The notes under the pieces were generated by a model. The model was not told the origin of the DNA. It did no database searches and saw only the letters and a program-made list of their open reading frames with translations. Shown piece after piece: positions 45,097 through 53,726 of a stretch of 64,000 nucleotides of DNA. The position numbers and the translations under genes were made by a program. Every line of letters starts with the position of its first letter. Positions within the stretch are counted from its first letter, which is position 1. Origin of the DNA: Clostridiales bacterium (GTDB lineage Bacteria > Bacillota > Desulfotomaculia > Desulfotomaculales > VENG01); assembly GCA_016278505.1 (NCBI GenBank), contig JADQBQ010000002.1, forward strand, positions 25,638-89,637, written 5' to 3'.

Positions 45097-46194
45097 TTAA
45101 GATTTCTTAATATAACCTTCAATTAACATATCCCAGCCGCACATGGAAACCTGCATACGGTCCAGCAAAACGGCGTTTCCCAAAACCTCAACACCTTTTC
45201 CTCCTACAGGCCCCGGGGCTTCACGGCCACCTAATATTTTAGGAGCTACAAACCATGCTACCTTGTCCACAATTCCCCGGGCAAAAAACGACCCGTGAAT
45301 ACTAGAACCACCCTCAACCAGAATGCTGCTAATCTGATGTTCCCCAAGCCAACGCAATAACTCACCTACATCTATTCCATCACTGTCATTGTTTAAAATA
45401 ACTATGTGTGCACCGGCCGCTTCCAGCCGCTTCAAACTTTCTCGTTGGGCATGTTTACTTACTATAATATAGGTCGCTGCAGATGAATTTTGCGTGAGCA
45501 TTTTACACTGTGGCGGAGTTCGGGCATAACTGTCAAGGATAATCCGCACAGGGTCACGCCCCTCTTTTCCCGGCAACCTGGTCGTTAAGGAAGGATTATC
45601 GGAAAGAACAGTACCGATACCCACCAGGATGGAATCGTACCGGTCACGGAGGTGATGAGCCTGTTCCAAAGATTTATTACCCGTAATCCATTGGGAATCC
45701 CCTGTTCGGGTGGCTATTTTGCCATCTAAACTCATTGCTGCCTTGGCTACTACAAAGGGTAGCTTGGTGGTGATATATTTATTAAATACTTCATTTAAAT
45801 GAAGTGATTCATCTTCCAAAATGCCGGAAAGCACTTCCAGCCCCGCTTCCCGCAAACGCTTTACCCCTTTACCTGCCACAAGAGGGTTGGGGTCAGTTGT
45901 AGCAACTACGACTCGCTTTACTCCGGCAGCAATCACAGCTTCTGTACATGGACCGGTTCTACCGAAGTGGCAGCAAGGCTCAAGTGTAACATATAAAGTA
46001 GCTCTTTTAGCTTTATCCCCGGCATCCTTGAGAGCCATTATTTCGGCATGAGGTGCTCCGGCACGGGCATGGTAACCCTGGCCCACTACTTTCCCGTCCC
46101 TCACCAAAACAGCACCCACCATTGGATTCGGACTTGTACGCCCTAAAGCCCGGGAAGCAAGCTGCAACGCCATTTCCATGTAATACATGTCCAT
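45097..46194 (-). CDS. ribD: Bifunctional riboflavin deaminase/reductase
   Basis: Carries out steps two and three of riboflavin synthesis. The N-terminal deaminase domain has the zinc motifs PHAEIMAL and EPCCHFGRTGPC (~50-90). The C-terminal NADPH-dependent reductase (~145-365) has AAMSLDGKIATRTGDSQWI and SSILVEGGSSIHGSF. It has 365 residues. It is the first gene after the FMN riboswitch. Confidence 0.98.
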   Translation of the reverse strand: MDMYYMEMALQLASRALGRTSPNPMVGAVLVRDGKVVGQGYHARAGAPHAEIMALKDAGDKAKRATLYVTLEPCCHFGRTGPCTEAVIAAGVKRVVVATTDPNPLVAGKGVKRLREAGLEVLSGILEDESLHLNEVFNKYITTKLPFVVAKAAMSLDGKIATRTGDSQWITGNKSLEQAHHLRDRYDSILVGIGTVLSDNPSLTTRLPGKEGRDPVRIILDSYARTPPQCKMLTQNSSAATYIIVSKHAQRESLKRLEAAGAHIVILNNDSDGIDVGELLRWLGEHQISSILVEGGSSIHGSFFARGIVDKVAWFVAPKILGGREAPGPVGGKGVEVLGNAVLLDRMQVSMCGWDMLIEGYIKKS

Positions 46195-46218
46195 AGTAAA
46201 AAACCACCTATCATAATT

Positions 46219-46248
46219 AAAGCCCTGAAATAAATTTCAGGGCTTTTT
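46219..46248 (-). terminator. Expression-platform hairpin of the FMN riboswitch
   Basis: AAAGCCCTGAAA and TTTCAGGGCTTT pair around a 4-base loop between the riboswitch aptamer and ribD. The following T run is short, so it may act by termination or by affecting the ribD ribosome site, which is just downstream. Confidence 0.7.
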
Positions 46249-46298
46249 AGACACAAATCTATAATAGACATACTGCCTTACACAATACGCCTACTAAA

Positions 46299-46421
46299 AC
46301 CTTCTCCCATCCAGACTTTAACTGTCGGCCCCGGACTTTAACCGGATCAACCCTTAACACGGGCTCGCGGGCTTGGCATCAACCTTACCGCCGGTCAGGA
46401 CTTTCACCTAACCCCGAAGGT
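46299..46421 (-). promoter_or_regulatory. FMN riboswitch (RFN element)
   Basis: The minus strand carries the conserved aptamer: ACCTTCGGGGTTAGGTGAAA at the 5' side, GACCGGCGGTAA, AGCCCGCGAGCC, GCCGACAG and AGTCTGGATGGGAGAAGGT closing the P1 helix. High FMN would switch off ribD-ribE-ribBA-ribH. Confidence 0.97.
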
Positions 46422-46445
46422 TTAATATTTAATTTTACTTATTTT

Positions 46446-46474
46446 ATTATATTCATTTATACGTAAGGTGTCAA
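46446..46474 (-). promoter_or_regulatory. Consensus sigma-A promoter of the rib operon
   Basis: On the minus strand, perfect TTGACA and TATAAT boxes are 17 bases apart. Transcription would begin about 15 bases before the FMN aptamer. Confidence 0.9.
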
Positions 46475-46602
46475 TATAAGTTAAGTTCACAAAGTAAGCG
46501 ACTACAATTACCAGATCAATATGCAATAATCTTATGCAAATTATAGCAAATAAGGTTACAACTGCCAGATGCGTGTTACTTTTAATACCTAAACTTCAAC
46601 AA

Positions 46603-46638
46603 TTTGTCTGGACAAAGTTTCTTTTTGTCTGATACAAT
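46603..46638 (+). promoter_or_regulatory. Promoter and candidate operator of the opuA-type operon
   Basis: TGGACA at 46609 and TACAAT at 46633 are 18 bases apart, and a TG one base before the -10 makes it an extended type. The box TTTGTCTG occurs at 46603 and again at 46624 (21 bases, two helical turns), with the inverted GACAAA at 46611 between them. The boxes cover the -35 and spacer, so a bound protein would repress. The remaining 360-base gap toward the rib promoter holds only AT-rich sequence. Confidence 0.6.
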
Positions 46639-46784
46639 GTCGTAGACCATGTCTCTAAATAGTCGATACTATTTACGAGTACATTGGATTTTTTTAGCAC
46701 TTATTGACAATCTGTTTATGGACGTGAAGTTGTTTGCATTTTATAAAGAAAGATTTCTTAAAGGGGTGACAAATTTAATAAGTG

Positions 46785-48059
46785 ATGGATTCATCAAACA
46801 TAACCGACAATAAAGAAGGACATAATAGCGGACAAAACAATATGGGGGACAAGCGAAGTGATGGTAACTTGCCAAAAGTAAAAGTAGAAAATTTGTCAAA
46901 AGTATTCGGTGACCACCCTGAAAAAGCCATCGAATTGTTAAACCAGGGGTATTCTAAAGACGAAATATTGAGCAAGACAAAGCAAACTATCGGGGTTAAT
47001 AATGCTAATTTCGAAGTACACTCCCAGGAAACATTTGTTTTAATGGGCCTTTCCGGCAGTGGAAAGTCAACATTAATGAGGTGTATAAACAGACTGATTG
47101 AGCCTACTATCGGCAAAGTCTTAATTGACGGTGAAGACATTTTGCAGGCAGACAAGGAAAATTTGCGTGAAATTCGGCGCAAGAAATTAGGCATGGTATT
47201 TCAGCGTTTTGCCCTTTTTCCGCACAAAACCATCCTGGATAATGTAGGATATGGGTTGGAAGTACAGGGCCTAGAACTGCAAGAAAGGCGCGGTGCATCT
47301 CAAAAAGTGCTCGATATGGTGGGTCTGAAAGGCTATGAAGACAGCTATCCTGCACAGCTTAGTGGTGGCATGCAGCAGCGGGTAGGTCTGGCCAGAGCCC
47401 TTGCCAGCGATCCTGACATACTATTGATGGATGAAGCTTTCAGTGCTTTAGACCCCTTAATTCGCAAGGAAATGCAGGACGAATTGTTATCTTTACAAGC
47501 AAAAATGAACAAAACCATCATTTTTGTAACGCATGATTTGGATGAAGCCCTAAAGATCGGCGACCGTATTGCTTTAATGAAAGACGGTGCCATTGTCCAG
47601 ATAGGCAGCGGCGAGGAAATCCTTACCCATCCTGCCAATGAATATGTACGTAAATTTGTTGAGGATGTTGACATTTCCAGAGTCCTTACAGCTGAGGGCG
47701 TCATGAAATCTCCAAGTACCACCGTAACTACCAAGGACGGGCCACGTTTGGCATTAAGGCGTATGAAGGAATTAGGAATATCAAGCATATTTGTTGTCAG
47801 CAGGGACCGCAAATTTGAGGGTCTGCTCACTGCAGAAGATGCACTTGAAGCCGCTGAGGCTCAAAAAGATACCATTAAGGATTACATTACAAAAGATATC
47901 CCCCGGGTATCGCCCGGTACTCCCTTGACGGAGCTTATTCCAATTATCGCAGACTCTAAGTATCCGGTAGTTGTAATATCCGAGGACGGTACTTTACAGG
48001 GTATCATCATTCGCGGGGCTGTACTTGCCGGCATGGTACGAAAGGGGGAAGATGACTAG
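46785..48059 (+). CDS. opuAA: Glycine betaine ABC transporter ATPase (OpuAA/ProV type)
   Basis: ATP-binding subunit of a compatible-solute importer, about 424 residues. The ABC core has LMGLSGSGKSTLMRCINRL (Walker A), QLSGGMQQRVGLARALA (signature) and ILLMDEAFSALDPL (Walker B). Two C-terminal CBS domains (~285-420) may sense ionic strength, as in OpuA. A ~30-residue polar N-terminal extension precedes the conserved VKVENLSKVFG. ATG at 46785 or the adjacent GTG at 46782 could be used; the ribosome site is weak. Confidence 0.94.
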   Translation: MDSSNITDNKEGHNSGQNNMGDKRSDGNLPKVKVENLSKVFGDHPEKAIELLNQGYSKDEILSKTKQTIGVNNANFEVHSQETFVLMGLSGSGKSTLMRCINRLIEPTIGKVLIDGEDILQADKENLREIRRKKLGMVFQRFALFPHKTILDNVGYGLEVQGLELQERRGASQKVLDMVGLKGYEDSYPAQLSGGMQQRVGLARALASDPDILLMDEAFSALDPLIRKEMQDELLSLQAKMNKTIIFVTHDLDEALKIGDRIALMKDGAIVQIGSGEEILTHPANEYVRKFVEDVDISRVLTAEGVMKSPSTTVTTKDGPRLALRRMKELGISSIFVVSRDRKFEGLLTAEDALEAAEAQKDTIKDYITKDIPRVSPGTPLTELIPIIADSKYPVVVISEDGTLQGIIIRGAVLAGMVRKGEDD

Positions 48060-48902
48060 ATGTTTACACTTCCTAAAATACCGATTGGCAGTTGGGTAAA
48101 CAGTATTGTAGAATGGGCAAGAATCGAATTAAAGCCTGTTTTTGATATAATCACAGTGGTTATCGAGTTTCTGGTCAGTGGGTTTAGAGATACCTTAATG
48201 CTTATACATCCCATAATATTAATAATCATAATGATGGCGTTGGTATGGTGGATTGCCAACCGCAAAGTAGCTATAGGGACAGCCCTGGGATTACTACTTG
48301 CTTATGACCTTCAGCTCTGGGAACCATCTATTACGACATTTGCGCTTGTTTTATCGTCAACTATTCTTGCATTAATAGTAGGCCTGCCGCTAGGAATTTG
48401 GACTGCCCGCAGTGAGTTGGCACACAAGCTAATAATGCCGCTTTTAGATTTTATGCAGACAATGCCACCATTTGTGTATTTAATTCCAGCAGTGTTTTTC
48501 TTCGGTATCGGCAATGTTCCGGGCTTAATTGCCACGGTTGTATTTGCCATGCCTCCGGCAATAAGATTGACAGGCCTTGGCATCAGACAGGTGCCGGAGG
48601 AATTGGTGGAGGCCGCAGATGCCTTTGGCTCTACACCAAGCCAAAAGTTGTTTAAGGTTCAGCTCCCAATGGCGTTACCGACCATTATGGCGGGAATTAA
48701 CCAGGTGATCATGCTCTCACTGTCCATGGTGGTAATTGCAGCCATGATTGGCGCCGGTGGTTTGGGAGCGGTGGTACTACGGGGAATTCAGCGTCTTGAT
48801 ATTGCTATGGGGTTTGAAGGAGGTTTGGCCATCGTCATCGTGGCAATCATTTTGGATCGCATTACACAAAGCCTTACAGAAAAGCGAAAGGCCAAAGCTT
48901 AA
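48060..48902 (+). CDS. opuAB: Glycine betaine ABC transporter permease (OpuAB/ProW type)
   Basis: Membrane subunit of the importer, 280 residues with about six helices. The BPD_transp_1 signature is visible in DAFGSTPSQKLFKVQLPMAL. LDFMQTMPPFVYLIPAVFFF is typical of ProW. Its ATG immediately follows the ATPase stop (TAGATG), indicating coupling. Confidence 0.94.
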   Translation: MFTLPKIPIGSWVNSIVEWARIELKPVFDIITVVIEFLVSGFRDTLMLIHPIILIIIMMALVWWIANRKVAIGTALGLLLAYDLQLWEPSITTFALVLSSTILALIVGLPLGIWTARSELAHKLIMPLLDFMQTMPPFVYLIPAVFFFGIGNVPGLIATVVFAMPPAIRLTGLGIRQVPEELVEAADAFGSTPSQKLFKVQLPMALPTIMAGINQVIMLSLSMVVIAAMIGAGGLGAVVLRGIQRLDIAMGFEGGLAIVIVAIILDRITQSLTEKRKAKA

Positions 48903-48931
48903 TTTTTAAATAGTTTAAGGAGGAGATTTGT

Positions 48932-49825
48932 ATGAAGCGTTTGTTGCGCATGCTCGCAGTGGCAGGAGTTATTGCACTCATGTCTACTGCACTATTTGGT
49001 TGCGGCCAAGGAGGCCAAGAGGGCCAAGAAGGTGGAGAAAATGGTGGTGAAGAGGCTAAAGGTCAGGTGGAGCTGGGTTACGTGGAATGGGATTCCGAAA
49101 TTGCCAGCACCAATGTTGTTAAGAAAGTATTGGAAGACCAAGGTTATGAAGTTAAAATTACAGCTGTTGATGCCGGTATTATGTGGACAGGAATCGGTAA
49201 CGGCGATTTTGACGGCATTGTAGCTGCATGGTTGCCCGGCACACATGGTGACTATTATGAAAAAGTTAAAGGTAAAGTTGAAAACTTGGGACCAAACCTG
49301 GATGGCGCTAAAATCGGTCTTGCGGTCCCCGCGTATATGGATATTAATTCCATCGATGAACTAAACAGCATTAAAGATAAGTTAGACGGTGAGATAATCG
49401 GCATTGAGCCCGGTGCCGGAATCATGAGCGCTACTGAAAAAGCTATTGAGGTATACAACCTCGACTTAGATCTTAAGGACAGCAGTACTGCTGCCATGAC
49501 CGCTACATTAAAGAGTAAAATCGAAAACGAAGAAGCAGTTGTAGCAACTGAGTGGACTCCTCACTGGCCCTTTGCCCAATGGGATCTCAAATACCTGGAG
49601 GATCCTAAGAAAGCATTCGGTGGAGAAGAACACATTGCTACCATCGTAAGACCGGGTTTAAAAGAGGAAATGCCCGAGGTGTATAAAATACTGGACAATT
49701 TCTATTGGAGCCCGAAAGATATGGAAACTGTAATGCTTAACACCCAGGAAGGTATGACGCCGGCAGAGGCTGCAACACAATGGATTGAAAATAATCAAGA
49801 TAAAGTTTCAAAGTGGGTTGAGTAA
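48932..49825 (+). CDS. opuAC: Glycine betaine-binding lipoprotein (OpuAC/ProX type)
   Basis: Substrate-binding protein anchored to the outer face of the membrane, 297 residues. The signal peptide ends with lipobox ALFGC (Cys24), followed by a Gly/Gln/Glu-rich linker. The ligand domain has VELGYVEWDSEIASTNVV, DFDGIVAAWLPGTHGDYYE and ATEWTPHWPFAQWDLKYLED, Trp-rich segments expected for a quaternary-ammonium cage. Strong GGAGGAG upstream. It is the third gene of opuA-type AA-AB-AC. Confidence 0.94.
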   Translation: MKRLLRMLAVAGVIALMSTALFGCGQGGQEGQEGGENGGEEAKGQVELGYVEWDSEIASTNVVKKVLEDQGYEVKITAVDAGIMWTGIGNGDFDGIVAAWLPGTHGDYYEKVKGKVENLGPNLDGAKIGLAVPAYMDINSIDELNSIKDKLDGEIIGIEPGAGIMSATEKAIEVYNLDLDLKDSSTAAMTATLKSKIENEEAVVATEWTPHWPFAQWDLKYLEDPKKAFGGEEHIATIVRPGLKEEMPEVYKILDNFYWSPKDMETVMLNTQEGMTPAEAATQWIENNQDKVSKWVE

Positions 49826-49845
49826 AATACAATTTTTGTTTTTAA

Positions 49846-49881
49846 AGAGGAGCAGGTTAGTAACCTGCTCCTCTCATTTTT
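49846..49881 (+). terminator. Rho-independent terminator of the opuA-type operon
   Basis: AGAGGAGCAGGTTA pairs with TAACCTGCTCCTCT around one base and is followed by CATTTTT, 20 bases after the opuAC stop. Confidence 0.85.
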
Positions 49882-49948
49882 GAACCTTGTGGGAAGCATG
49901 TATGGAAGCATGTATTCCCTTTGTTCTTTTAACTCTTAACTCTCCCGT

Positions 49949-49966
49949 AACAGCTACTTTCCCGGG
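49949..49966. repeat. Inverted repeat left of the opuC binding-protein gene
   Basis: AACAGCTACTTTCCCGGG is the complement of the sequence at 51004-51023 apart from a 2-base insertion there. The two lie just outside the permuted binding-protein gene, about 1.05 kb apart. Confidence 0.6.
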
Positions 49967-49985
49967 GTTAACTCCTCTGAATTTA

Positions 49986-50951
49986 TTAACTATTTATCTG
50001 ATCAGCTAAATCGCTGATACTTTTTATGCCGAGAGCTTCGGCATCCACCCCACGCATCATGATAGTATAGGTGTTATTAAAGGGGGCGTAGGGCAGCCAT
50101 ACCAAGTTATTTTTTTCTAGATCTTCTTCTTTAACCTTCTGATAGGCTTCATCAGAGTCAGTTATTGCCTCTTCATGCTCGAGAGCCACCAGCCAACCGG
50201 TTCCTGTATACTCCCAATACATATCAATCTCACCGTTTTCCAGTGCACTCCGTGCCACCTCTGTACCACCGAGACCTGTGTTGTCTTCCACTTCAAATCC
50301 TGCATTTTGCAAAGCCAAAATTGTAATTTGCCCCAGTATCAACTGTTCAGTAAATTCCTTGGAACCAACCACAACTTTACCTTTACTCGCTTCTACTGCC
50401 TCGCCTAACAATCCATTGTCGTTTAAGAATTCTTCCGCAGCTTCTTTGGGCTGCATCCCGTCCACATCAACTTTCCCGTTGAGGGCAATCATGGTATCCG
50501 TATCTAACTTCTCGGCAATGGGGTCAAGAATGTCCTTAATTTCCGGATATTTGTCCATTATTTCTTTACGAACAACCGGTGCCGGGTTATAAACCGGGAA
50601 GAACTTTTTATCGTCTTCCAGATTAACCAGATTGAAAGCTCCGATTCTACCATCAGTGGCAAATCCCATGGCTACAGCCACCTGTTCCTCTTTTAAAGCA
50701 CCGTAAGTAACCCCCAAATCCATTACCTTGACATCATCAAATTTGAAACCGTATTCTTCTTCCAGTTTGGGGAGCCCGTCAGGTCGTACTGCAAACTCAT
50801 GGTCAGCAGCAAAAACCCAGTTCTCAATAACTGTTTCAGATTCCGATTCTCCGGCATCATTTTGCGAAGAACCTCCCCCGCCGCAGCCAACTACCCCAAA
50901 GATCAATAATCCTAAGCAAACAGCAACCGCCAACCAACGCAGCTTTATCAT
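49986..50951 (-). CDS. Circularly permuted OpuCC/OsmF-type osmoprotectant-binding lipoprotein
   Basis: Binding protein of the second osmolyte importer, 321 residues. A signal peptide ends in lipobox GVVGC (Cys23). The two halves are in swapped order relative to OpuCC, OpuBC and OsmF. Residues ~45-182 match their C-terminal half (AVRPDGLPKLEEEYGF, AMGFATDGRIGAFNL, FFPVYNPAPVV). Residues ~191-321 match their N-terminal half (KVVVGSKEFTEQLILGQI, DNTGLGGTEVARSALENG, MYWEYTGTGW, APFNNTYTIMMR, GIKSISDLA). Both halves look intact, so a functional permuted fold is likely. The ATG at 50951 is chosen; TTG or GTG slightly upstream are possible. Confidence 0.9.
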   Translation of the reverse strand: MIKLRWLAVAVCLGLLIFGVVGCGGGGSSQNDAGESESETVIENWVFAADHEFAVRPDGLPKLEEEYGFKFDDVKVMDLGVTYGALKEEQVAVAMGFATDGRIGAFNLVNLEDDKKFFPVYNPAPVVRKEIMDKYPEIKDILDPIAEKLDTDTMIALNGKVDVDGMQPKEAAEEFLNDNGLLGEAVEASKGKVVVGSKEFTEQLILGQITILALQNAGFEVEDNTGLGGTEVARSALENGEIDMYWEYTGTGWLVALEHEEAITDSDEAYQKVKEEDLEKNNLVWLPYAPFNNTYTIMMRGVDAEALGIKSISDLADQINS

Positions 50952-51003
50952 TTGCAAATCCACCCCTTAACCTTTAGTTTAATAATAATTTAGATAATTA
51001 ATA

Positions 51004-51023
51004 CCCGGGAAAGTGTAGCTGTT
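51004..51023. repeat. Inverted repeat right of the opuC binding-protein gene
   Basis: Partner of 49949-49966: CCCGGGAAAGTGTAGCTGTT. It lies in the 75-base gap between the permuted binding-protein gene and the upstream permease gene. Confidence 0.6.
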
Positions 51024-51038
51024 GGGTTAATTAACCGG

Positions 51039-51764
51039 TTAATTGTTTCCGGTCAATGCTGCTTCAACCTGACCCAATATATGATCAAACAAGATGGCCA
51101 TAATTGCGCTCAAAAGAGCCCCGGCTATAATAAGGCTGTCGCGTCCCACGGAAATGCCGGTAACAATTAATTCCCCCAATCCTCCGGCACTTATAAAGGT
51201 CGCCAAAGTAGCTGTTCCTACATTTATAACAACTGCGGTACGAATACCGGCCATAACAATAGGATACGCCAACGGCAATTCAATTCTTCTCAAAATGTGC
51301 CATGGAGTCATTCCCATTCCCTTAGCCGCTTGTATAGCGCCTTCCGGAACATTCTTTATCCCTGCAAAAGTGTTGCGAAGAATGGGAAGTAGTGAATAAC
51401 ACCACAGGGCAAAGATAGCTGTGTTGAATCCCAGGCCGAGAATGGTCATAAAAAGTGCGAGAATGGCCAGGCTGGGAATGGTTTGAGCAATATTAATTAC
51501 ATTTTCAATGACTATACCTATTTTACGGAATTGAGGTCTGCTAATCATGATACCCAGGGGAACAGCAGCCATAATTGCCAATAAAGATGATACCAGTACT
51601 AAAATGAGATGTTGCCGGGTGGAAGTTAAAACCTGTGCATAACTAAGTAGGCGTGCAGCCATTGGCCCGCCCGGGTTTTGTACAAAGTAAACGGTAACCA
51701 TAACTGCACATCCAATCAATAAAGCAGGAAACACATACCAACCTATTAACCGGTTAGGCCGCAT
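51039..51764 (-). CDS. Osmoprotectant ABC transporter permease (OpuCD-like)
   Basis: Membrane subunit with 241 residues and about six helices. VINIAQTIPSLAILALFM and AAKGMGMTPWHILRRIELPLA, the EAA-type loop that contacts the ATPase, identify the family. It differs from the other permease of the operon in having a longer N terminus with an extra hydrophobic segment. Its start overlaps the end of the ATPase gene by 11 bases. Confidence 0.9.
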   Translation of the reverse strand: MRPNRLIGWYVFPALLIGCAVMVTVYFVQNPGGPMAARLLSYAQVLTSTRQHLILVLVSSLLAIMAAVPLGIMISRPQFRKIGIVIENVINIAQTIPSLAILALFMTILGLGFNTAIFALWCYSLLPILRNTFAGIKNVPEGAIQAAKGMGMTPWHILRRIELPLAYPIVMAGIRTAVVINVGTATLATFISAGGLGELIVTGISVGRDSLIIAGALLSAIMAILFDHILGQVEAALTGNN

Positions 51765-52869
51765 CGCTTTTCACCAACTCCAAAAGGTCCCCCAACGTAA
51801 TTATTCCCGCAAACACATTGCCCGTGCTCAAAACGGCAACAAAGCTTTCGCCGTAATTGAGCATAACTGATAAAGCGTCGTTTAAGGTTGCACCGGTATC
51901 CACGGTGTTAAATATGGGCTGACAAATTTCACCGGCCGTCGGTATTCCCTGGGCCTCCCTAATATCTGCAAGAGAGATTGCTCCCAACAGACTTCCGCTG
52001 CCGTTTACTACCATCGATACACCTATATAGCTGGCTTCGATAACTTTTTCTACTTCTTCAACCGGCACATTTGATTTCACCGTCAAGCTAATGCCACTAT
52101 CCAAAACACTTTCCGCCTTGATGAGGTGCAGCCGTTTGATGGAACGATTTTTGCCGACTAGTTTGGAAACGAACTCATTTGCCGGAGAGCTTAAAATTTC
52201 ATCGGGGCTGCTGTATTGAACCAGCTTTCCTCTGCGCATTACAGCTATTTTGTCACCCATTTTTATTGCCTCATCGATGTCATGAGTAACAAAAACAATG
52301 GTCTTTTTCATTTTTTCTTGAATGCGAAGAAACTCATTTTGTAACCTGGCCCGGGTAATGGGGTCAACGGCACCAAAAGGTTCATCCATTAATAAAATTG
52401 GCGGATCTGATGCCATGGCCCTGGCCACACCTACCCGTTGACGCTGCCCGCCACTAAGGTCCGCAGGCTTTCTTTGTCGGTATATTTTAGGGGGCAACCC
52501 AACCATTTCCATTAATTCATCTACCCTATGACGTATTTGATCTGCGGGCCACTTTTTTTCCCTGGGAACAGTTGCTACGTTATCTGCAATTGTCATGTGT
52601 GGGAACAGGCCTATTTCCTGGATCACATAACCTATATCCAACCTTAACTGTATGGAATTAACTGTTGATATATCCTTACCGTCAACATATATGGTGCCGG
52701 AATTTGGCTCTTCCAGCTTATTAATCATTTTCATAGTAGTGGTTTTGCCACACCCGGAAGGTCCGACTAAAACGCAAACCTCCCCATCTTTAATCTCCAT
52801 AGAAAGGTTATCAACTGCCGGCCCTTCCTGGTCCGAATATACTTTAGTCACTTTTTCCAATTTGATCAT
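51754..52869 (-). CDS. opuCA: Osmoprotectant ABC transporter ATPase with CBS domains (OpuCA)
   Basis: ATPase subunit, 371 residues. LVGPSGCGKTTTMKMINKL is Walker A, DLSGGQRQRVGVARAMA the signature and ILLMDEPFGAVDPITRARL Walker B. Two CBS domains fill ~250-370 and are, in OpuCA of Listeria and related species, the site of c-di-AMP binding. ATG at 52869 (MIKLEKVTK) is preferred over the GTG at 52878. It lies between the two permease genes. Confidence 0.93.
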   Translation of the reverse strand: MIKLEKVTKVYSDQEGPAVDNLSMEIKDGEVCVLVGPSGCGKTTTMKMINKLEEPNSGTIYVDGKDISTVNSIQLRLDIGYVIQEIGLFPHMTIADNVATVPREKKWPADQIRHRVDELMEMVGLPPKIYRQRKPADLSGGQRQRVGVARAMASDPPILLMDEPFGAVDPITRARLQNEFLRIQEKMKKTIVFVTHDIDEAIKMGDKIAVMRRGKLVQYSSPDEILSSPANEFVSKLVGKNRSIKRLHLIKAESVLDSGISLTVKSNVPVEEVEKVIEASYIGVSMVVNGSGSLLGAISLADIREAQGIPTAGEICQPIFNTVDTGATLNDALSVMLNYGESFVAVLSTGNVFAGIITLGDLLELVKSDAA

Positions 52870-52883
52870 AATCCACACACCTT

Positions 52884-53519
52884 CTATTTGGTATTGTAGC
52901 GGTTCTCAGCAACACGCAATAGGTAGTCAGCGATTAACGCCATCAGTGAGACCACGACGGCACCGGCAAGAATCATGTCTTTATTATACCGAGAGATACC
53001 GCGAAAAATGAGCTCTCCCAAGCCTCCGGCACCTATGTAAGACGCAATGGCACCAATCCCAACCACCATAACGGTAGCTGTTCTGATTCCCGCCATAATG
53101 ACAGGCAAGGCCAAGGGTAATTTAACTTTTAGTAATACAGTCCATCCTCCCATACCCATTCCTTTAGCTGCCTGAAGCACAGAATCATCAATTTCCCTAA
53201 TCCCAGTATATGTATTACGGACAATAGGTAGCAAAGAATACAAAACCAGGGCTACTACACCTGTTTTAAATCCTATGCCAAATATCGGTAGAAGCAATCC
53301 GAAGGTGGCCAAACTGGGAACTGTCATCATAACCTGACAAATATATAGTACTATCTGGGCTGCAGGCCGGTAATAGGTAATAGCGATTCCTGCCAACACC
53401 CCTAATAATACGGCAATAATAACAGAGGCCAGGACCAGAAAAGCATGTTCCACTCCCAAATCGAGAATTGTTTCTGACCGATCTACAAAAAAACCCCAAA
53501 GACTTATTATACCCTCCAT
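52884..53519 (-). CDS. opuCB: Osmoprotectant ABC transporter permease (OpuCB)
   Basis: Membrane subunit, 211 residues and about five or six helices. ICQVMMTVPSLATFGLLLP and AAKGMGMGGWTVLLKVKLPLA are typical. It is the first gene of the operon, so the order is CB-CA-CD-CC rather than the Bacillus CA-CB-CC-CD. The TATAAT-like promoter region upstream is AT-rich but no strong match stands out. Confidence 0.92.
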   Translation of the reverse strand: MEGIISLWGFFVDRSETILDLGVEHAFLVLASVIIAVLLGVLAGIAITYYRPAAQIVLYICQVMMTVPSLATFGLLLPIFGIGFKTGVVALVLYSLLPIVRNTYTGIREIDDSVLQAAKGMGMGGWTVLLKVKLPLALPVIMAGIRTATVMVVGIGAIASYIGAGGLGELIFRGISRYNKDMILAGAVVVSLMALIADYLLRVAENRYNTK

Positions 53520-53694
53520 GTCCTCACATCACCTCCCATCATTACGTTTAGCGGACACACATGCAAGCTTAAATACAACGTACAACTTTCAAACTCCTAC
53601 TCAGTTGTCTTTATATTACCATATTATCCTATGAGGGTAACCAGAAAGAGTCTTACAAAAAACGACACAATAACCGAATAGTTATGCGCACCCA

Positions 53695-53726
53695 AAAAAG
53701 AGATGGCTTTATAAAGCCATCTCTTT
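53695..53726 (-). terminator. Rho-independent terminator after the 236-residue membrane protein gene
   Basis: AAAGAGATGGCTTT and AAAGCCATCTCTTT pair, followed by TTTTGGG on the minus strand. The hairpin overlaps the stop codon of the gene at 53725. Confidence 0.85.
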
